A DNA stretch of 64,000 nucleotides from Chrysophaeum taylorii (GCA_029834535.1 JAQMWT010000021.1:62001-126000); one strand, 5' to 3'; positions 38,890-51,600 are shown, counted from the stretch's first letter. The notes: generated from the letters alone by a model not told the origin. Numbers and translations are program-made.

Positions 38890-39864
38890 TTTAATGGCAG
38901 GGACCATATCTACATACAGAACGACGTACCGTATATATTATGTGCTAGGACCATATCTGGACCATATAAATATGAATAACGAAGGATTGTGAGAGGAGCA
39001 CGACTTTTAAAAAGGACCTTTAAAACCATATATGGGCAGAGGGCATCGCTGCGCGAACCTCGTGGAAAGTGGCTGTGCCAACTTCACAGAGGCCAAGGCG
39101 GCCAAAACTCGCCGCATCTACCGCGAGTGGGGGATCGCCAGCGCATTGGGCCGGGCGCGCTGTGCCCTCACCGCCCTCAGCCATGTTGCCGCCTCGGGCA
39201 GCTTTACCCATGCCGCCCGCGCCCAGCAGGGCGTTACACTTCGTCGCTCATACGTCCGGCGGCAGCATGCGTACGACCTACGGGCGGGGCCCGTCCTCTT
39301 TTCGCCTGCCCCGCGGCTCGGCGATGACCCCGACTAGCGTACCTATCTACGCCCTTCAGGCACATCCTGCATGCCTCCGCACAACGCACCAAAACCTTCA
39401 AGCAGCCACAAGCACCCCCCCTCTTGGCAGTCGACCTTTAAAAAGACACCTTTGCAAGACCCCTCGGAACAAAGAGAAGGACCTCGGTTTTAGCGCTTCG
39501 TCGCCCCTGAAGAGTATCGAACAACAAGGCGCGCAGGCTGGTGGTTGTAGAGCCACAATCGGTAGCGGCGGCGGCGACCTAACAAAACGCTGAAAGAAAA
39601 AGAAAAAGAAGAAGCGCAAAACGGCGCCGGCCCGTCGTGCCGAAGAGGGCGGACTTCCTTCCTCCCTCCCTCCCTCCCTTCCTTCCTTCGAGCGGAAGAG
39701 AGGCAACAACAGAGCAAGGAGAGACAGCCGGCTGCGTACGTGCTGTTCGCAGGAACAAGCGCAGGGTGTGGTGGTGGCGGCAGGGGAGTTAGCACCGCAG
39801 GAAGAAGTACGTGCTTGCTTTCGTAAGGGGGAGAATAAGGCCCGAGAGCCAGCAGGAAGACCGA
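38890..39864. other. Low-complexity and repeat-rich intergenic stretch
   Basis: 38890-39030 is AT-rich with repeated ACCATAT elements (near 38903, 38950, 38962 and 39022). 39030-39340 is GC-rich with overlapping open frames on both strands, including a 101-codon frame from ATG 39032, none recognisable. ACCTTTAAAA occurs twice (39015 and 39430). 39651-39690 is a CCTT/CCCT polypyrimidine tract. No convincing gene. Confidence 0.4.
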
Positions 39865-40809
39865 CTATGAGTCATCAGAGTCAGGTCGTGGTTGGGTTTC
39901 AGAGGCAGCGGCATGCTCGCGGGCTTGGTCCTGCTCGCGGTCTTGGTCCTGCTCGCGGTCTTGGTCCTGCTCGCGGTCTTGGTCCTGCTTGGTCTTATGG
40001 ACGGGGGGATTGGCGGCGTCGACGGCGCAGGTCTCGGCCATGCGCGCTGCCGCCTCGGCGTCGCCGTCGGCGGCCTGGAGGGCCCACTTGACGATGTCGA
40101 GGAGGCGGGAGGGTCTGGTGGGCTTTGGCTCGAAGAGGTTCATACCGAGGGAGACTCCGAGATCGCGCTCGTGGGGTTCGGTGTGACTGGTAAGAGCGCA
40201 GATGATCTGGCGCTCGCTGCGCTTGACCTGCTCCTCCCAGCGGCGGAGCGCCTGGGTGCAGCGGTAGCCGTTCATGACGGGCATCTCGATGTCGAGGAAA
40301 ACAAAGTCGTAGACGCGCGACTGCATTCGCGCAAAGGCGTGCCACCCGTTCTGCGCTACGTCTACTTCGTAGCCGTGCTGCTCGAAGGTCCGCTGCATAA
40401 ACCGCCGGACCATGTACGAGTCGTCGACCACCAACAGCCGCCGCACGCGGCCCTTGAGCTTTTTACGGGGGGGGGACGCCTCGTCGTCGTCTTCTCCGCT
40501 CACGAGCGCCCGCGGCGCGGGGCTCGACCCGCCGAGCATGCGGTTCTTGATCGGCGGCGCCAACGGCGTGTCCACGGTCATGCCCTCCGCCGGCTCGCCC
40601 GCGTCGCGGCACAAGGTCAAGACGCACGCCTCCTCAAACCTTTCCGGCGGTGGTTGCTCGAACAAGGTCGACAAGCGGCCCGAGAGGGGCGGGTGCTCGG
40701 TTCGTCGCCGCTTTTCCCCGGGAGTTTCGAGGATTCGGAGGAGCGAGGCCATCGTCCCGGGCACGGGGAGCGCCTCCTCGTCGCGCTCTCTTCGACCAGC
40801 GGCCATCAT
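39865..40809 (-). CDS. CheY-like receiver-domain protein (stand-alone response regulator)
   Basis: 314 aa. After a disordered, basic N-terminus (residues 1-120) there is one receiver domain, about residues 122-245. It has the acidic pair LLVVDDSYMVRRFMQRTF, the phospho-acceptor Asp in FVFLDIEMPVMNGYRC, the Ser/Thr switch ICALTSHTEPHER and the conserved Lys in NLFEPKPTRPSRL. All key residues for phosphotransfer are present. No output domain or histidine kinase is attached. The C-terminus carries an 18-base tandem repeat (about four copies at 39915-39990) encoding DQDREQ. A cytosolic or nuclear phosphorelay partner is the expected role. Divergent from the AlgH-like gene with 78 bases between the starts. 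Confidence 0.85.
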   Translation of the reverse strand: MMAAGRRERDEEALPVPGTMASLLRILETPGEKRRRTEHPPLSGRLSTLFEQPPPERFEEACVLTLCRDAGEPAEGMTVDTPLAPPIKNRMLGGSSPAPRALVSGEDDDEASPPRKKLKGRVRRLLVVDDSYMVRRFMQRTFEQHGYEVDVAQNGWHAFARMQSRVYDFVFLDIEMPVMNGYRCTQALRRWEEQVKRSERQIICALTSHTEPHERDLGVSLGMNLFEPKPTRPSRLLDIVKWALQAADGDAEAAARMAETCAVDAANPPVHKTKQDQDREQDQDREQDQDREQDQAREHAAASETQPRPDSDDS

Positions 40810-40887
40810 GACGTTGCGTTTGTTTTGATCTCTGTGGTCTTTTTTTTATTTTAGGTCGTCCTGACTGGACAGATTCTGCATATCCCC

Positions 40888-41445
40888 ATGTTGAAGAACT
40901 GTCTCATGTTCCTAGCGCTCGCTATCACAAGATTGGCGTCTGTCAGGGAGGGCTGTGCCGTCACGGCCCCTCCGAAAGAATTCAACCACTTTCTCCGGAA
41001 GGCGACCGTCTTCGTGATCGAGCACGGCGACGGGGGCACGGTTGGCGTCAACTTGATGAAGCCGACCATGCTCACGATCGGCGAGGCGGCGGGAGTGCAA
41101 GGTGCAATCGGCGAAAATACCTTGTACGAGGGCGGCGAAGCGGGGGGGCGGGGGGTCCTTATGATCCACGCCGTCCAAGACTTGGAGGGCGCCAAGCAGA
41201 TCGGCGACTCGGGCATTTTTGTGGGGGGGTTGAAAGCTGCCGTCGAGCGCGTCGCGATAGGTCGCAACCACCCCTCCGACTTCAAATTCTTCTTCAACTA
41301 CGTCAAGTGGCCCAAGGGCCAACTCGACCAGGACGTTCAGTCGGGACGCTGGACCCCCTTCGACCTCCCCCACGACCTCATCCTCCACCAGGACGACGAC
41401 GGGCGTCCCACCGATTTGTGGAACAAAATCCACAGACCACAATGA
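40888..41445 (+). CDS. AlgH/UPF0301 family protein
   Basis: 185 aa. The first ~20 residues look like a cleavable or anchor signal (LMFLALAITRLAS). The rest aligns by eye with the bacterial AlgH/YqgE family, also found in algal and plant plastids: FLRKATVFVIEHGDGGTVGV, NLMKPT, LYEGGEAGGRGVLMIH, then AIGRNHPSDFKFFFNYVKW and PKGQLDQDVQSGRW. The biochemical function of this family is not settled. In an alga the signal-like leader would fit plastid or secretory targeting (inference). Confidence 0.8.
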   Translation: MLKNCLMFLALAITRLASVREGCAVTAPPKEFNHFLRKATVFVIEHGDGGTVGVNLMKPTMLTIGEAAGVQGAIGENTLYEGGEAGGRGVLMIHAVQDLEGAKQIGDSGIFVGGLKAAVERVAIGRNHPSDFKFFFNYVKWPKGQLDQDVQSGRWTPFDLPHDLILHQDDDGRPTDLWNKIHRPQ

Positions 41446-42292
41446 TAATTGCACTTATAAGCCACGTAGGACGATGCTCCTGGCGCGAAAGAAAGAATGG
41501 AAGAAAGAAAGAATGAATGAACGCCGTCGACCCCCGTGGGACCTTTCCTTCCTCTGTTATTTCGGGACGCGGCGGCGGCGGCACACATTTATGTCCCCCG
41601 TATTTATATACATATCCCCTCCCGATCGCGCTTTCTTCGTCGTGCGTGCGTGCGTGCAACCCTCACCTTTCCTCCTTCTCCTCGTCGACAAAGTAGTATA
41701 TTATTCGTGTTCGTTGCGACTCGTCGTCGTCATGTAAGACCAGGATATCCGAGCACACCCATCTGCTGGAAGAGGAGGATGACGCGACACGCGTACGTCA
41801 GCACGTTCATGCGAGCGCGCTTCGGCAGCTCGCGTTGCCCACCCCCTGGTGAAAGACCACGAGGTCATTTTCGAATCACATCATGAACGAACGAACGAAC
41901 GAACGACTGCCGTAGTTACGGGCGGCGGGTCCTTCGAGACCGGTCGCAGGAGGACATCGCGAGGCTCCACGCGTCGTAGGGGAGGGCGGCGTCGGCTCGG
42001 TCCGGTATCGGCGCCGCGCGGAGGATGGCGGCCCTCTGTTCTGTCGGCGGCGACGCGGGAGAAACCTTCGGAGAGGGGGCGGCGGAGGGCACGCTCGAGG
42101 GCGGGAAGCGCACGCGGGGTTTTCTTTCGCCGCGGTGGGGCGCGGCGTTGCGACGCAACGGCGTGGAAATCGGTCTCCGACGCGACCGGAACTCGCGACG
42201 ATCGGCGAAGTCACGCCGCGAAAATGCACCACCGCAGAATTGTCGTTTTTTCGTCGAGGATCCTAGACTCTAGGTCTCCGCCTTATTCTTCT
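41446..42292. other. Intergenic stretch with purine and tetranucleotide repeats
   Basis: About 850 bases. It holds GAAAGAAAG/GAATGAATG repeats (41486-41521), a TATA-like stretch (41602-41614) and a (GAAC)n run (41885-41906). A GC-rich segment 41930-42280 has open frames on both strands, one starting at ATG 42025, that I cannot support as genes. Confidence 0.4.
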
Positions 42293-42472
42293 TCATGGTG
42301 ACGCGAACAGCTTCTTCGTGCGGCGGTGCACGGCCTTCCTCCAGAGATCGCGACGAGTGCGACCGCCTGCCGCCGCCGCAAGCTCTGCCCGGATGAGTTC
42401 CTGGGCTGCGCGCCGGTTCTGGCTCTCGCCGCCACCGCCGGGTTTTCGATCGATCGATCGATCGATCGCCAT
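42293..42472 (-). CDS. Possible 59-aa basic protein
   Basis: ATG 42472 to TGA. It begins MAIDRSIDRKPGGGG, where the IDRS repeat comes from a (GATC)n microsatellite. It continues into a helix-like basic segment NRRAAQELIRAELAAAAGG, then TRRDLWRKAVHRRTKKLF. The amphipathic pattern and codon usage look better than the neighbouring frames. It lies 130 bases from, and divergent to, the giant gene. Unknown; may be spurious. Confidence 0.33.
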   Translation of the reverse strand: MAIDRSIDRKPGGGGESQNRRAAQELIRAELAAAAGGRTRRDLWRKAVHRRTKKLFASP

Positions 42473-42602
42473 GACGAGCTCATATGCATATGACGTGGCA
42501 AGTTTTCTTTAAGAAGCAAAGAAAAATCTCGAGGCCGCCGCCTTACCACTAATTATTAGTGGAGAATTTGAGCTCTCGTGCCGCAGCAGTTGCAGCGGCA
42601 GC

Positions 42603-45600
42603 ATGGTCGAGAACGTCGAGGACCCCCCCCACGAGGCGCCGCGCGGGTGGTTCGCCTCGATCTTCCGCAGCGCCGAACCCCGGCGTGATTCCGACGTCCG
42701 GATGTCGACAATCTATGACGCCGAGGATCGCATCCCACCCCCTCCCACAGAACCCGAATCGGACGGCCTCGACGCCGCTGGTGCCGAGTACGCGGAGCCC
42801 GACGCCGACTTCTCGTCGACCAACCCTCTTCAAGACGACGAGGAGGTGGCCGAGGCGTATGCCGACGCGGGGGGCTTCGAAACTTCCAGTCCGATCGCGA
42901 ACGGCCCCGAACCCTCGTCGCTCGCCGGACGCGTTTTGGGGGGGGTCGACCCGCTGCGGCGCGGCACCGAGGAGCCTACCGTCTCGTTCGGCTTGAACCC
43001 CATGACGGTCAGGAGACGCCCCCGCGCAAGAGCCGACGACCGCGCGCCCTCTGACGCGGGAATTCCAAGCTGCCCGACCAGTCCCGTCCTGATCGGTGGC
43101 GCGAACGTTATTGTCGGCGAGGACGAGGAGCTTGTGCTCGGGCCGCTCGACAGGCGGCCGTCGACCGGGAATGAGGTCTTTGCCGGTGTCAACCCGCTGG
43201 CCAACCCTATGCCCGAAATCAGCGCCGCGCTCCCAGACGTGGACGACGAATACGACGGACTCTACCCTCGCAAGGATTCGTGCGATGAGTTTGGGGTCGA
43301 CGGATCTTACGATCACGACGCCGCCGCCGCCGCCGAGGGTCCTGGCTTTTGGGGCAGGTTTTTGTCTCCCGTTCGGAGACTCGTCTTTCACGGTGGCGCT
43401 CGCGAAGAAGACGAAGAAGAAGAAGAAGAAAAACAAGAAGAGGCGCGCGATGATGTCGACGACGTCGGAGCCGCGTATCCGAGGCCCGATGCGGTACAGT
43501 CTTACGGACCCAAAGATGCGACTTTTGCCGCCGCGAACCCTCTTACTCGCGGACGTAAGACGCGACCCGCAGACGGCGACGACGCCGGTGCTACGTCGGG
43601 GGCGTTGCTCGTCGAGGGTTTGGAGTTCGGCGAGGCGAATCCTGTGCCTCCGCCTGGCGCCGGCAACGCCGATTCGGCGCAATTTTACACGCCCAACGAT
43701 CCCACCTTTCATGGCGCGAACCCACTTGCTCGTGGCGGTGGTTACAAGGGAGCACGTCCGGCGGCCGGGGAATCGGAGAACCGCGCGACAAACCGCCGAC
43801 AAGATGCCGACTTTGCCGAAATGGGCAGGCCTCAGGCTGGCGGCAGTGTGGGGGACGCGGCGCAGTTCTACGGGGTTAATGATCCCACGTTCGGTAACGC
43901 GAATCCTCTGGCTCGTTTCGGGAAAATGGGAGCGCGACCCGCGGGTAGCAGCACCGAGGATGATGGCATCAACTTTGGACGCGATGCTGCCGATTTTGCC
44001 GCTGCGAATCCAATGGCTCGACCTCAGACTGGCGCCGGTAGGGGTGAAGTGGCGCAGATTTACGGGGCCAGCGATGCAACCTTCGGAGGCGCGAACCCTC
44101 TTGTTCGTGGACGCAAGGAGACGCGACCTGTTGGTGGGACCGAGAATATAGGCTCTGGACGTGATGCTGCTGATTTCGCCGCTGCGAATCCTATGGCTAG
44201 GCCTCAGGCTGGCGGTGGCAAGGGTGATGTGATGCATCATGGGGTCAGCGATCCCTCTTTCGGCGGCGGCGCGATTGCTTTTATTGCGCACGGGAACGCG
44301 ACCCCGGACGACGAAACGGAGAACGACGGCTCCGACTTCCGACAAGATGGTGACTTGGCAACTGTCAAGAATCCAGTGGGCAGACCGCAGACGGGCGATG
44401 CGGCGCAATTCTATGATGGCGAAGATCCATCTTTCTGCGGAGCGAACCCTCTTGCTCGCGGGGGGAAAAGGGGAACACGGTCCTCGGGTGAAAACATCGA
44501 TGAAGCTGGTACCGGGTACCAACGTGGTGGTGACTTTGCCGTTGGGAACAATCCAATGGGCAGGTCTCAGGCTAGCGGCGGTATGGGCGATGGGGCGCAA
44601 TTCTACGGGGCCAACGATCCCAGTATTCGTGGCGCGAGCCCTCTTGCTCGCAGACGCCAGACGCGACCCGCGGGTAGCAGCACCGAGGACGATGGCATCA
44701 ACTTTGGACGCGATGCTGATTTTTCCGCTGCGAATCCAATGGCTCGACCTCAGACTGGCGCCGGTAGGGGTGAAGTGGCGCAGATTTACGGGGCCAGCGA
44801 TGCAACCTTCGGAGGCGCGAACCCTCTTGTTCGTGGACGCAAGGAGACGCGACCTGTTGGTGGGACCGAGAATATAGGCTCTGGACGTGATGCTGCTGAT
44901 TTCGCCGCTGCGAATCCTATGGCTAGGCCTCAGGCTGGCGGTGGCAAGGGTGATGTGATGCATCATGGGGTCAGCGATCCCTCTTTCGGCGGCGGCGCGA
45001 TTGCTTTTATTGCGCACGGGAACGCGACCCCGGACGACGAAACGGAGAACGACGGCTCCGACTACCGACAAGATGGTGACTTGGCAACTGTCAAGAATCC
45101 AGTGGGCAGACCGCAGACGGGCGATGCGGCGCAATTCTATGATGGCGAAGATCCATCTTTCTGCGGAGCGAACCCTCTTGCTCGCGGGGGGAAAAGGGGA
45201 ACACGGTCCTCGGGTGAAAACATCGATGAAGCTGGTACCGGGTACCAACGTGGTGGTGACTTTGCCGTTGGGAACAATCCAATGGGCAGGTCTCAGGCTA
45301 GCGGCGGTATGGGCGATGGGGCGCAATTCTACGGGGCCAACGATCCCAGTATTCGTGGCGCGAGCCCTCTTGCTCGCAGACGCCAGACGCGACCCGCGGG
45401 TAGCAGCACCGAGGACGATGGCATCAACTTTGGACGCGATGCTGATTTTTCCGCTGCGAATCCAATGGCTCGACCTCAGACTGGCGCCGGTAGGGGTGAA
45501 GTGGCGCAGATTTACGGGGCCAGCGGTGCAACCTTCGGAGGCGCGAACCCTCTTGTTCGTCGTGGACGCAAGGAGACGCGACCTGTTGGTGGGACCGAGA

Positions 45601-48600
45601 ATATAGGCTCTGGACGTGATGCTGCTGATTTCGCCGCTGCGAATCCTATGGCTAGGCCTCAGGCTGGCGGTGGCAAGGGTGATGTGATGCATCATGGGGT
45701 CAGCGATCCCTCTTTCGGCGGCGGCGCGATTGCTTTTATTGCGCACGGGAACGCGACCCCGGACGACGAAACGGAGAACGACGGCTCCGACTACCGACAA
45801 GATGGTGACTTGGCAACTGTCAAGAATCCAGTGGGCAGACCGCAGGCGGGCGATGCGGCGCAATTCTATGATGGCGAAGGCCCATCTTTCCGCGGAGCGA
45901 ACCCTCTTGCTCGCGGGGGGAAAAGGGGAACACGGTCCTCGGGTGAAAACATCGATGAAGCTGGTACCGGGTACCAACGTGGTGGTGACTTTGCCGTTGG
46001 GAACAATCCAATGGGCAGGTCTCAGGCTAGCGGCGGTATGGGCGATGGGGCGCAATTCTACGGGGCCAACGATCCCAGTATTCGTGGCGCGAACCCTCTT
46101 GCTCGCGGACGCCAGACGCGACCCGCGGGTAGCAGCACCGAGGATGATGGCATCAACTTTGGACGCGATGCTGATTTTTCCGCTGCGAATCCAATGGCTC
46201 GACCTCAGACTGGCGCCGGTAGGGGCGAAGTGGCGCAGATTTACGGGGTCAGCGATGCTACCTTCGGAGGCGCGAACCCTCTTGTTCGTGGACGCAAGGA
46301 GACGCGACCTGTTTGTGGAACCGAGAATTTAGGCTCTGCTCAAGAAGCTGATTTTGCCGCCGTGAATCCTATGGGTAGGCCTCAGGCTGGCGGCGGCAAG
46401 GACGATGTGATGCATCACGAGACCAGCGATCCCTCTTTCGGCGGCGCGAACGCTCTTGCGCTCAGGGGGATAATGGGAGCGCGACCCCCGGGCGACGACA
46501 CGGAGAACGATGGTACCGACTACCGACAAGAAGCTGGCTTAGCTGTCCCGATTCCAATGGGCAGGCCTGAGGTCGGCGGCGGCATGAATGAGCCTGAGGT
46601 CGGCGGCGGCAAGGGATATACGGCGCAGTTTTACGGGGCCAACGATCACTCTTTCGGGAGCGCGAACCCTCTTGCTCGTGGAGGAAAGTGGGAAGCGCGA
46701 GCCGGGAGCGATGACGCTGAGAGAGATGGCACCGCAGGGGTATTGCTTGTTGAGGGTTCGGAGTTGAACGAGGCAGATCCACTTCAGCGCCCAGCCTTGC
46801 AGACTACTGATATCGACGAACCAAACGCGATCGGGAGCGACGAGACGCCGTTTGTCAAACCGACGTTGTCGAAAGTGGAAAAGCAAATCGACCAAGCCTT
46901 GTCGTATGGCGAAGAGTCAAAGTTCGCTGGTGTGAACCCATTGAGTCGCGGTGGCAGAAAAAAAGGGATGGCCGGCGAAGACTACGCCGAGACTACAAAC
47001 GTCGATGGATCGAGCTTTGTTGCGGCGAATCCGTTGGGGATGCGAAGCCCAGAAGCACCTTCTCATACTGAAGAAACACGCGTGCTGTCCCAGGGTGATG
47101 AGCTTGCACCTGTGGTTAACCCGTCGCAAAGACCTCACCAAACTGCTGAAGTAAAGGATGACCTCGTTTCTGATTTTGATGGGGCTGTTCCGGCTTTCTC
47201 GAGCACATTTGGCAAGGGTCCACCCTGCCCAGTTGTTCATCCTGCAGATAGTGCGGTCGACGGCGCGGACGAAGCAGGTATTCAATACCCCACAGACAAA
47301 GGCGAAGACGCGGCGCAAGCGACTCGCAGAAGGAACGAGGGCGGAGGTTTTTGGAGCAGGTTGATGGCCCCCGTGCGAACGTTCATTCCTCGCCAGCAAG
47401 GGAAGCAGCGCGCGAAGGACGAGGTCGAAGTTGGTAATCAAGTCGCTGGGACTCGAGGTCGCAAAGACAATCTTCAACATGAGAACTACAATTCGCCACG
47501 ACCCGAGCTTGCCGAGGATGTCATGATCAAAGAAGACTTTGATCAAGCCAGGGATGTTTCCGAGATTTCGAACAGTGCCACCTCGTCACAAAGAAGGCGG
47601 CCCGATGCTCCTAACGTCGACGGCAGTGCGTGTGCAGACGAAGAGTTGAACTTCACGAACCGGCTACCAAAGATTGGTGGCGCGGCGGAGCCTCTCGTTC
47701 AACACGATGGGGCTGCGGCTCCAATCGCAGGCTCGAATGCATTTGCCCATAAGGCTCAGCGGCCTACCGACTCGAAATCTGTCCCCGCGCCAATGGTTAT
47801 AGAGACAGGTATGGTGGGACAACCTTCGAACGCAAGATACGAAATTCCGCAACAAAACAATCGTGAACAGTCACGGCAGGACCGTGACGACGCAGCAGCA
47901 ATCATGAATCCACCCGGTAGAGACCCGCGCGTGGCAAACGCCGGTTCATCCGACAACGACAATTCTGGTGCCATTGAATTCCCTGGAGACGTAGCTTCTA
48001 AGGCTGACATTTCGAGCCGCACTTCGCCCCACAAGAATGAGGAAGACACCCTCGTGGCCGAATTCCAGAGACTTAAGGAGCTGCATAGAAGGCTCAAGAG
48101 TTCGCCTGAGATGATGCTCAAGGGTACGTCCGATGTTGTGCCTCCGGCAAACGCCGGTCGAAGAGCGGTTACGATCGTGGGTGATCCTGATGAAGGGACA
48201 TGCAACTATCCTGCGGTTAGGAGATCGTCTGAATTCGAAGTAATGGGGACACCTTTTACCCAGCGTTCGGGTGGCGACGCGAGCAAGAACGATCCGGACT
48301 TCGGCTTCCCATCGAGCGCCGAGAGAATCTTTTCAGGGGAGGCGCCGCGTCCATCATCTCAAAGTAAACGCAATTCTCCTCAAGACCAAGCATACAACGA
48401 CGTCCAAGAAGGCGTGTCGTATTCAAATCCATTCCCACCAATCCCCGCCCGTCCCCACGAATCACCAGAAGAATCAGAAGGTGTATCGCAAGACGAGTCC
48501 TTTGACGTGGACAGCCGTCCTGATTTTGAGGCGCTCGACAACTTTGACGATGTTGATGTGAGTGGCTTCGCAGCTGGCGAGGCGACCGTTAATTATGGTG

Positions 48601-51600
48601 GGCCGCGCGCTTCGCTCTCGTTGTCGAGAACGTCTGGCCTAGCAGCTGCGACAGCGAAAATGACACAAGGTCACACTAATCTCGACAATGTCTCTCAGCG
48701 GGAAGGCAAGATGGCTGTTCCACCTGGTGGCGCACCTATGAGGAGGCAGACTGATTCGAATGCGGAAGCGCTGCCATCACGATCCTTCGAAGCTGCGGAC
48801 TTATCTCGACCGACATCGCGCAGCGCAACACCGATGACAACCCCGGGGCAACGTACTTGGAGTTCTTTTCAACCAACTCCCGGAAGAGTGGGATACACGA
48901 CGCCTGATATTACAATCAAGAGGACTCCAGGGCATAGTGTCATAATCTTTGATCGCGACACGCCGCCAGCGGACCCGCTGCCAAAGTTCGGCCCCGTGCG
49001 AATTGAACCAACCGACATTCCGCCACCCGAGCCACGTCCCCCTCGGTCGTTTCCTTTGCTTGAATCATCGTCGGCGCAGCGTGGAGTTGTCACGAGGGTG
49101 TTGAACAGCTCTGCGCTCGAAATTACTCCACTGAAAGAAACGCATACTGAGGAAATGCCCCCGCCTCTTTTGGTATCGTCGTCGTCCGCTGCAACGAAAA
49201 TGGGCTACATTGACAAAGACTGTACTTCACTGATCTCAGCGACGGTGGAACCAGCAATGGCTGACGCATCAAACGTTTTTCCAAATGATGAAGCTCACAC
49301 CGCGGCGCCACTCCATCATGACGCTCTCCAAAGCCAAGTACCAGAGATCTTAGAAGCATCACTCGAGGGTGAGGGTGCAGACCAGCGAAAGTCAAAGGGC
49401 TTTTTAAACCGGTTGCTCAATCCCATCAGCTCATACTTTTTTTCTAATGAGGCAGGTAGTGAGACACGAAATCCAGAGCGCGCACCTGTCAGCAGCTCCA
49501 CCCCCTCTTACTTCGTGTCTAATGCGGCCAGCAAAGAACAACAGCCAGAGCTCGCACAACACGCAGATAGTGCACGTGGTGATAGACCCAGCAATTCTAA
49601 CTTGTTATCGAATTCGGCCAATGATGATCAACAACTTGGGCGTGCGGCACCTGTCAGCAGTCATACCGGCCCCTACTTCATTTCGAATGCGGCCAGTGAA
49701 GAAAAACAGCCAGAACATGCGCAACACCCAGAGCGTGTACCTCTCGGCACCTCCCCGAATTCTTCCTTGATTTCAACCGCAGCCAGAGGAAAACAGCAAG
49801 GACGCCCAGGTGTCAGCAGGCCCGTCACTTCTTACTTCTTCGCAAACTCAGCGATTGAAGAACAACATCCAGCAAGTGCACCTGCCAGCGGCCCCATCGC
49901 CTCTTTTTTCTTCTCACCGGCCCAATCAAGCAACAAAGAGCAGCCGGAGCGAACATCTTTAGATGCACTCGAGCCTAAAACGAAGTCGCTCGTGGTGCCA
50001 TTTGAAGCCCCGTCCAATTCCAACCCGCTTGCAAGAACATGCCTTTTCACTGGTGGCAATGCCGATGATCTTTCTATCACGGACGCAATACTTGATGATC
50101 CAGAACCCAAGGCACAGGACAGTTCTCTCGGTGCTCAAGTCTTTGCTCATCCAGAGGAGATTCCCTCCTTTGCAGAAGCTGAAACGTCACCAGCTTCGGG
50201 TGGTCCAATGGCGTCCGCGTTTTCTGATCAGGAAGAAAGTAGAGTCCCGACGGAAAACGAGGTTAATGAATCTGATCCATCCGATAAGCCAGCTCGCGTC
50301 GATCAAAAAGATGCGCGCATGCGCGACGCCGCCATCCACCTGGCGTTGGAAACCCAGAATAAGAGTTCAGCTGCTACCGGAGTGTTATCAGAGTCCGCTG
50401 AGGATGGTGGCTTCTTGGAGGAGGCAACGAAACCACTGGCATATGCGCCCGTTGAGGAGACGCCTCAAGTCGAGGCATCCAGCAATTCGACACTAGATGC
50501 TGATGATGAGCGCACAGGCGCCGTGACACTGGCGACGGCAAGCTCTCTGTCGACCTTGGGCGATGGCAAACTGACAGACGTAGCCATTCCTGTGCAATCT
50601 AAGACGGCAGCTGGTTACGAGAAAGCAGGTGTGATCCCGTTGCCATACGATGAGTCGTCCCCGGCCACGCCAGAACCAAGTCAACAAGCCACGGATCACA
50701 ACACTGCCAGCAACATCGGAGGCGAACCTTCAGCAGAAAAGGAGGAAGCTGCCGCAGTTGCGCCCCCGTCCTCGGCAATCGCCGAAGAACCACTCGCGTC
50801 GGCAGTTCAAGAGCACGCATCAAAATGGCAATCAGCTGGTGAGTCGTCTGAGCTTAATGACGGCGAATACGCGGGCGCTGGTGCACTTGCTGTTGCTAGT
50901 GCTGTAGCTTCTGCGGGCTTGCTTTCGAAGGACAATGAGATGCCTGTTCATTCCAAGACGCTTACTGATCAAGAGCCGAAGGAAGACTCGTTACCGAACC
51001 CCGAGGCACAATCAAATGCCGGAAGAGGTAGCGCGGTCCCAGTACCCAACGATGCATCAACGCCGGCCACTACAGCACTCGTGCAAACAGCTGCTGAGAA
51101 CAGTAGGGCAGGCACACAGATTGAAACATCTTCGGCCTCTAATGATCAGGCCGCCAATGAGAAACATCTGACGTCAACTCTTGGAGACGGTGCACCGCCA
51201 GGTGATTCGACAGAAGACAAAAACGAGAATCGAAAAGGCGTTCTAGCTGCTGCAGGTGCTCTCATCGCGATGGACTTGCTGTCGACTTCGGCTGATGTCA
51301 AATCAACTGGCGAAGCGTCACCTTCGAACGTTGAGACGCCAGATGATGGCAAAAAGCGGAATGTGCTTCCTATGCCTCATGATGTGCAGTCGCCGGCCAC
51401 TTATAAACCTTATCAAGCAGCCGGAGAGCACGACGCGACTTGTTTAGCGGAAGATGCAGCTGCAGCTGGTGGTGATGAGACTTTTCCAGCAGCTTCCCTG
51501 GCTGCGGCAACCAGCGATTTGACGCAAAAGAAGGATGATGAGAGATCTGGGGGTGCTGGTGCGGTGGGGGCTGCAAGTGCGTTAGAGTCATCGAAGTTGC

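Noticed and set aside
41849-42301. Overlapping open frames on both strands before the giant gene
   Set aside because: No ATG in sensible position for the longest ones, Arg/Pro-rich content, no motif; described only as an intergenic stretch.
42549-46055. 1,168-codon open frame antisense to the giant gene
   Set aside because: It follows the same 729-bp repeat in reverse. The sense frame continues for thousands of codons beyond and is supported by the splice chain.
43934-46470. Direct repeats considered as CRISPR or transposon array
   Set aside because: Units are 729 bp with no spacer pattern, lie in frame within a coding exon, and have no cas or transposase genes nearby.
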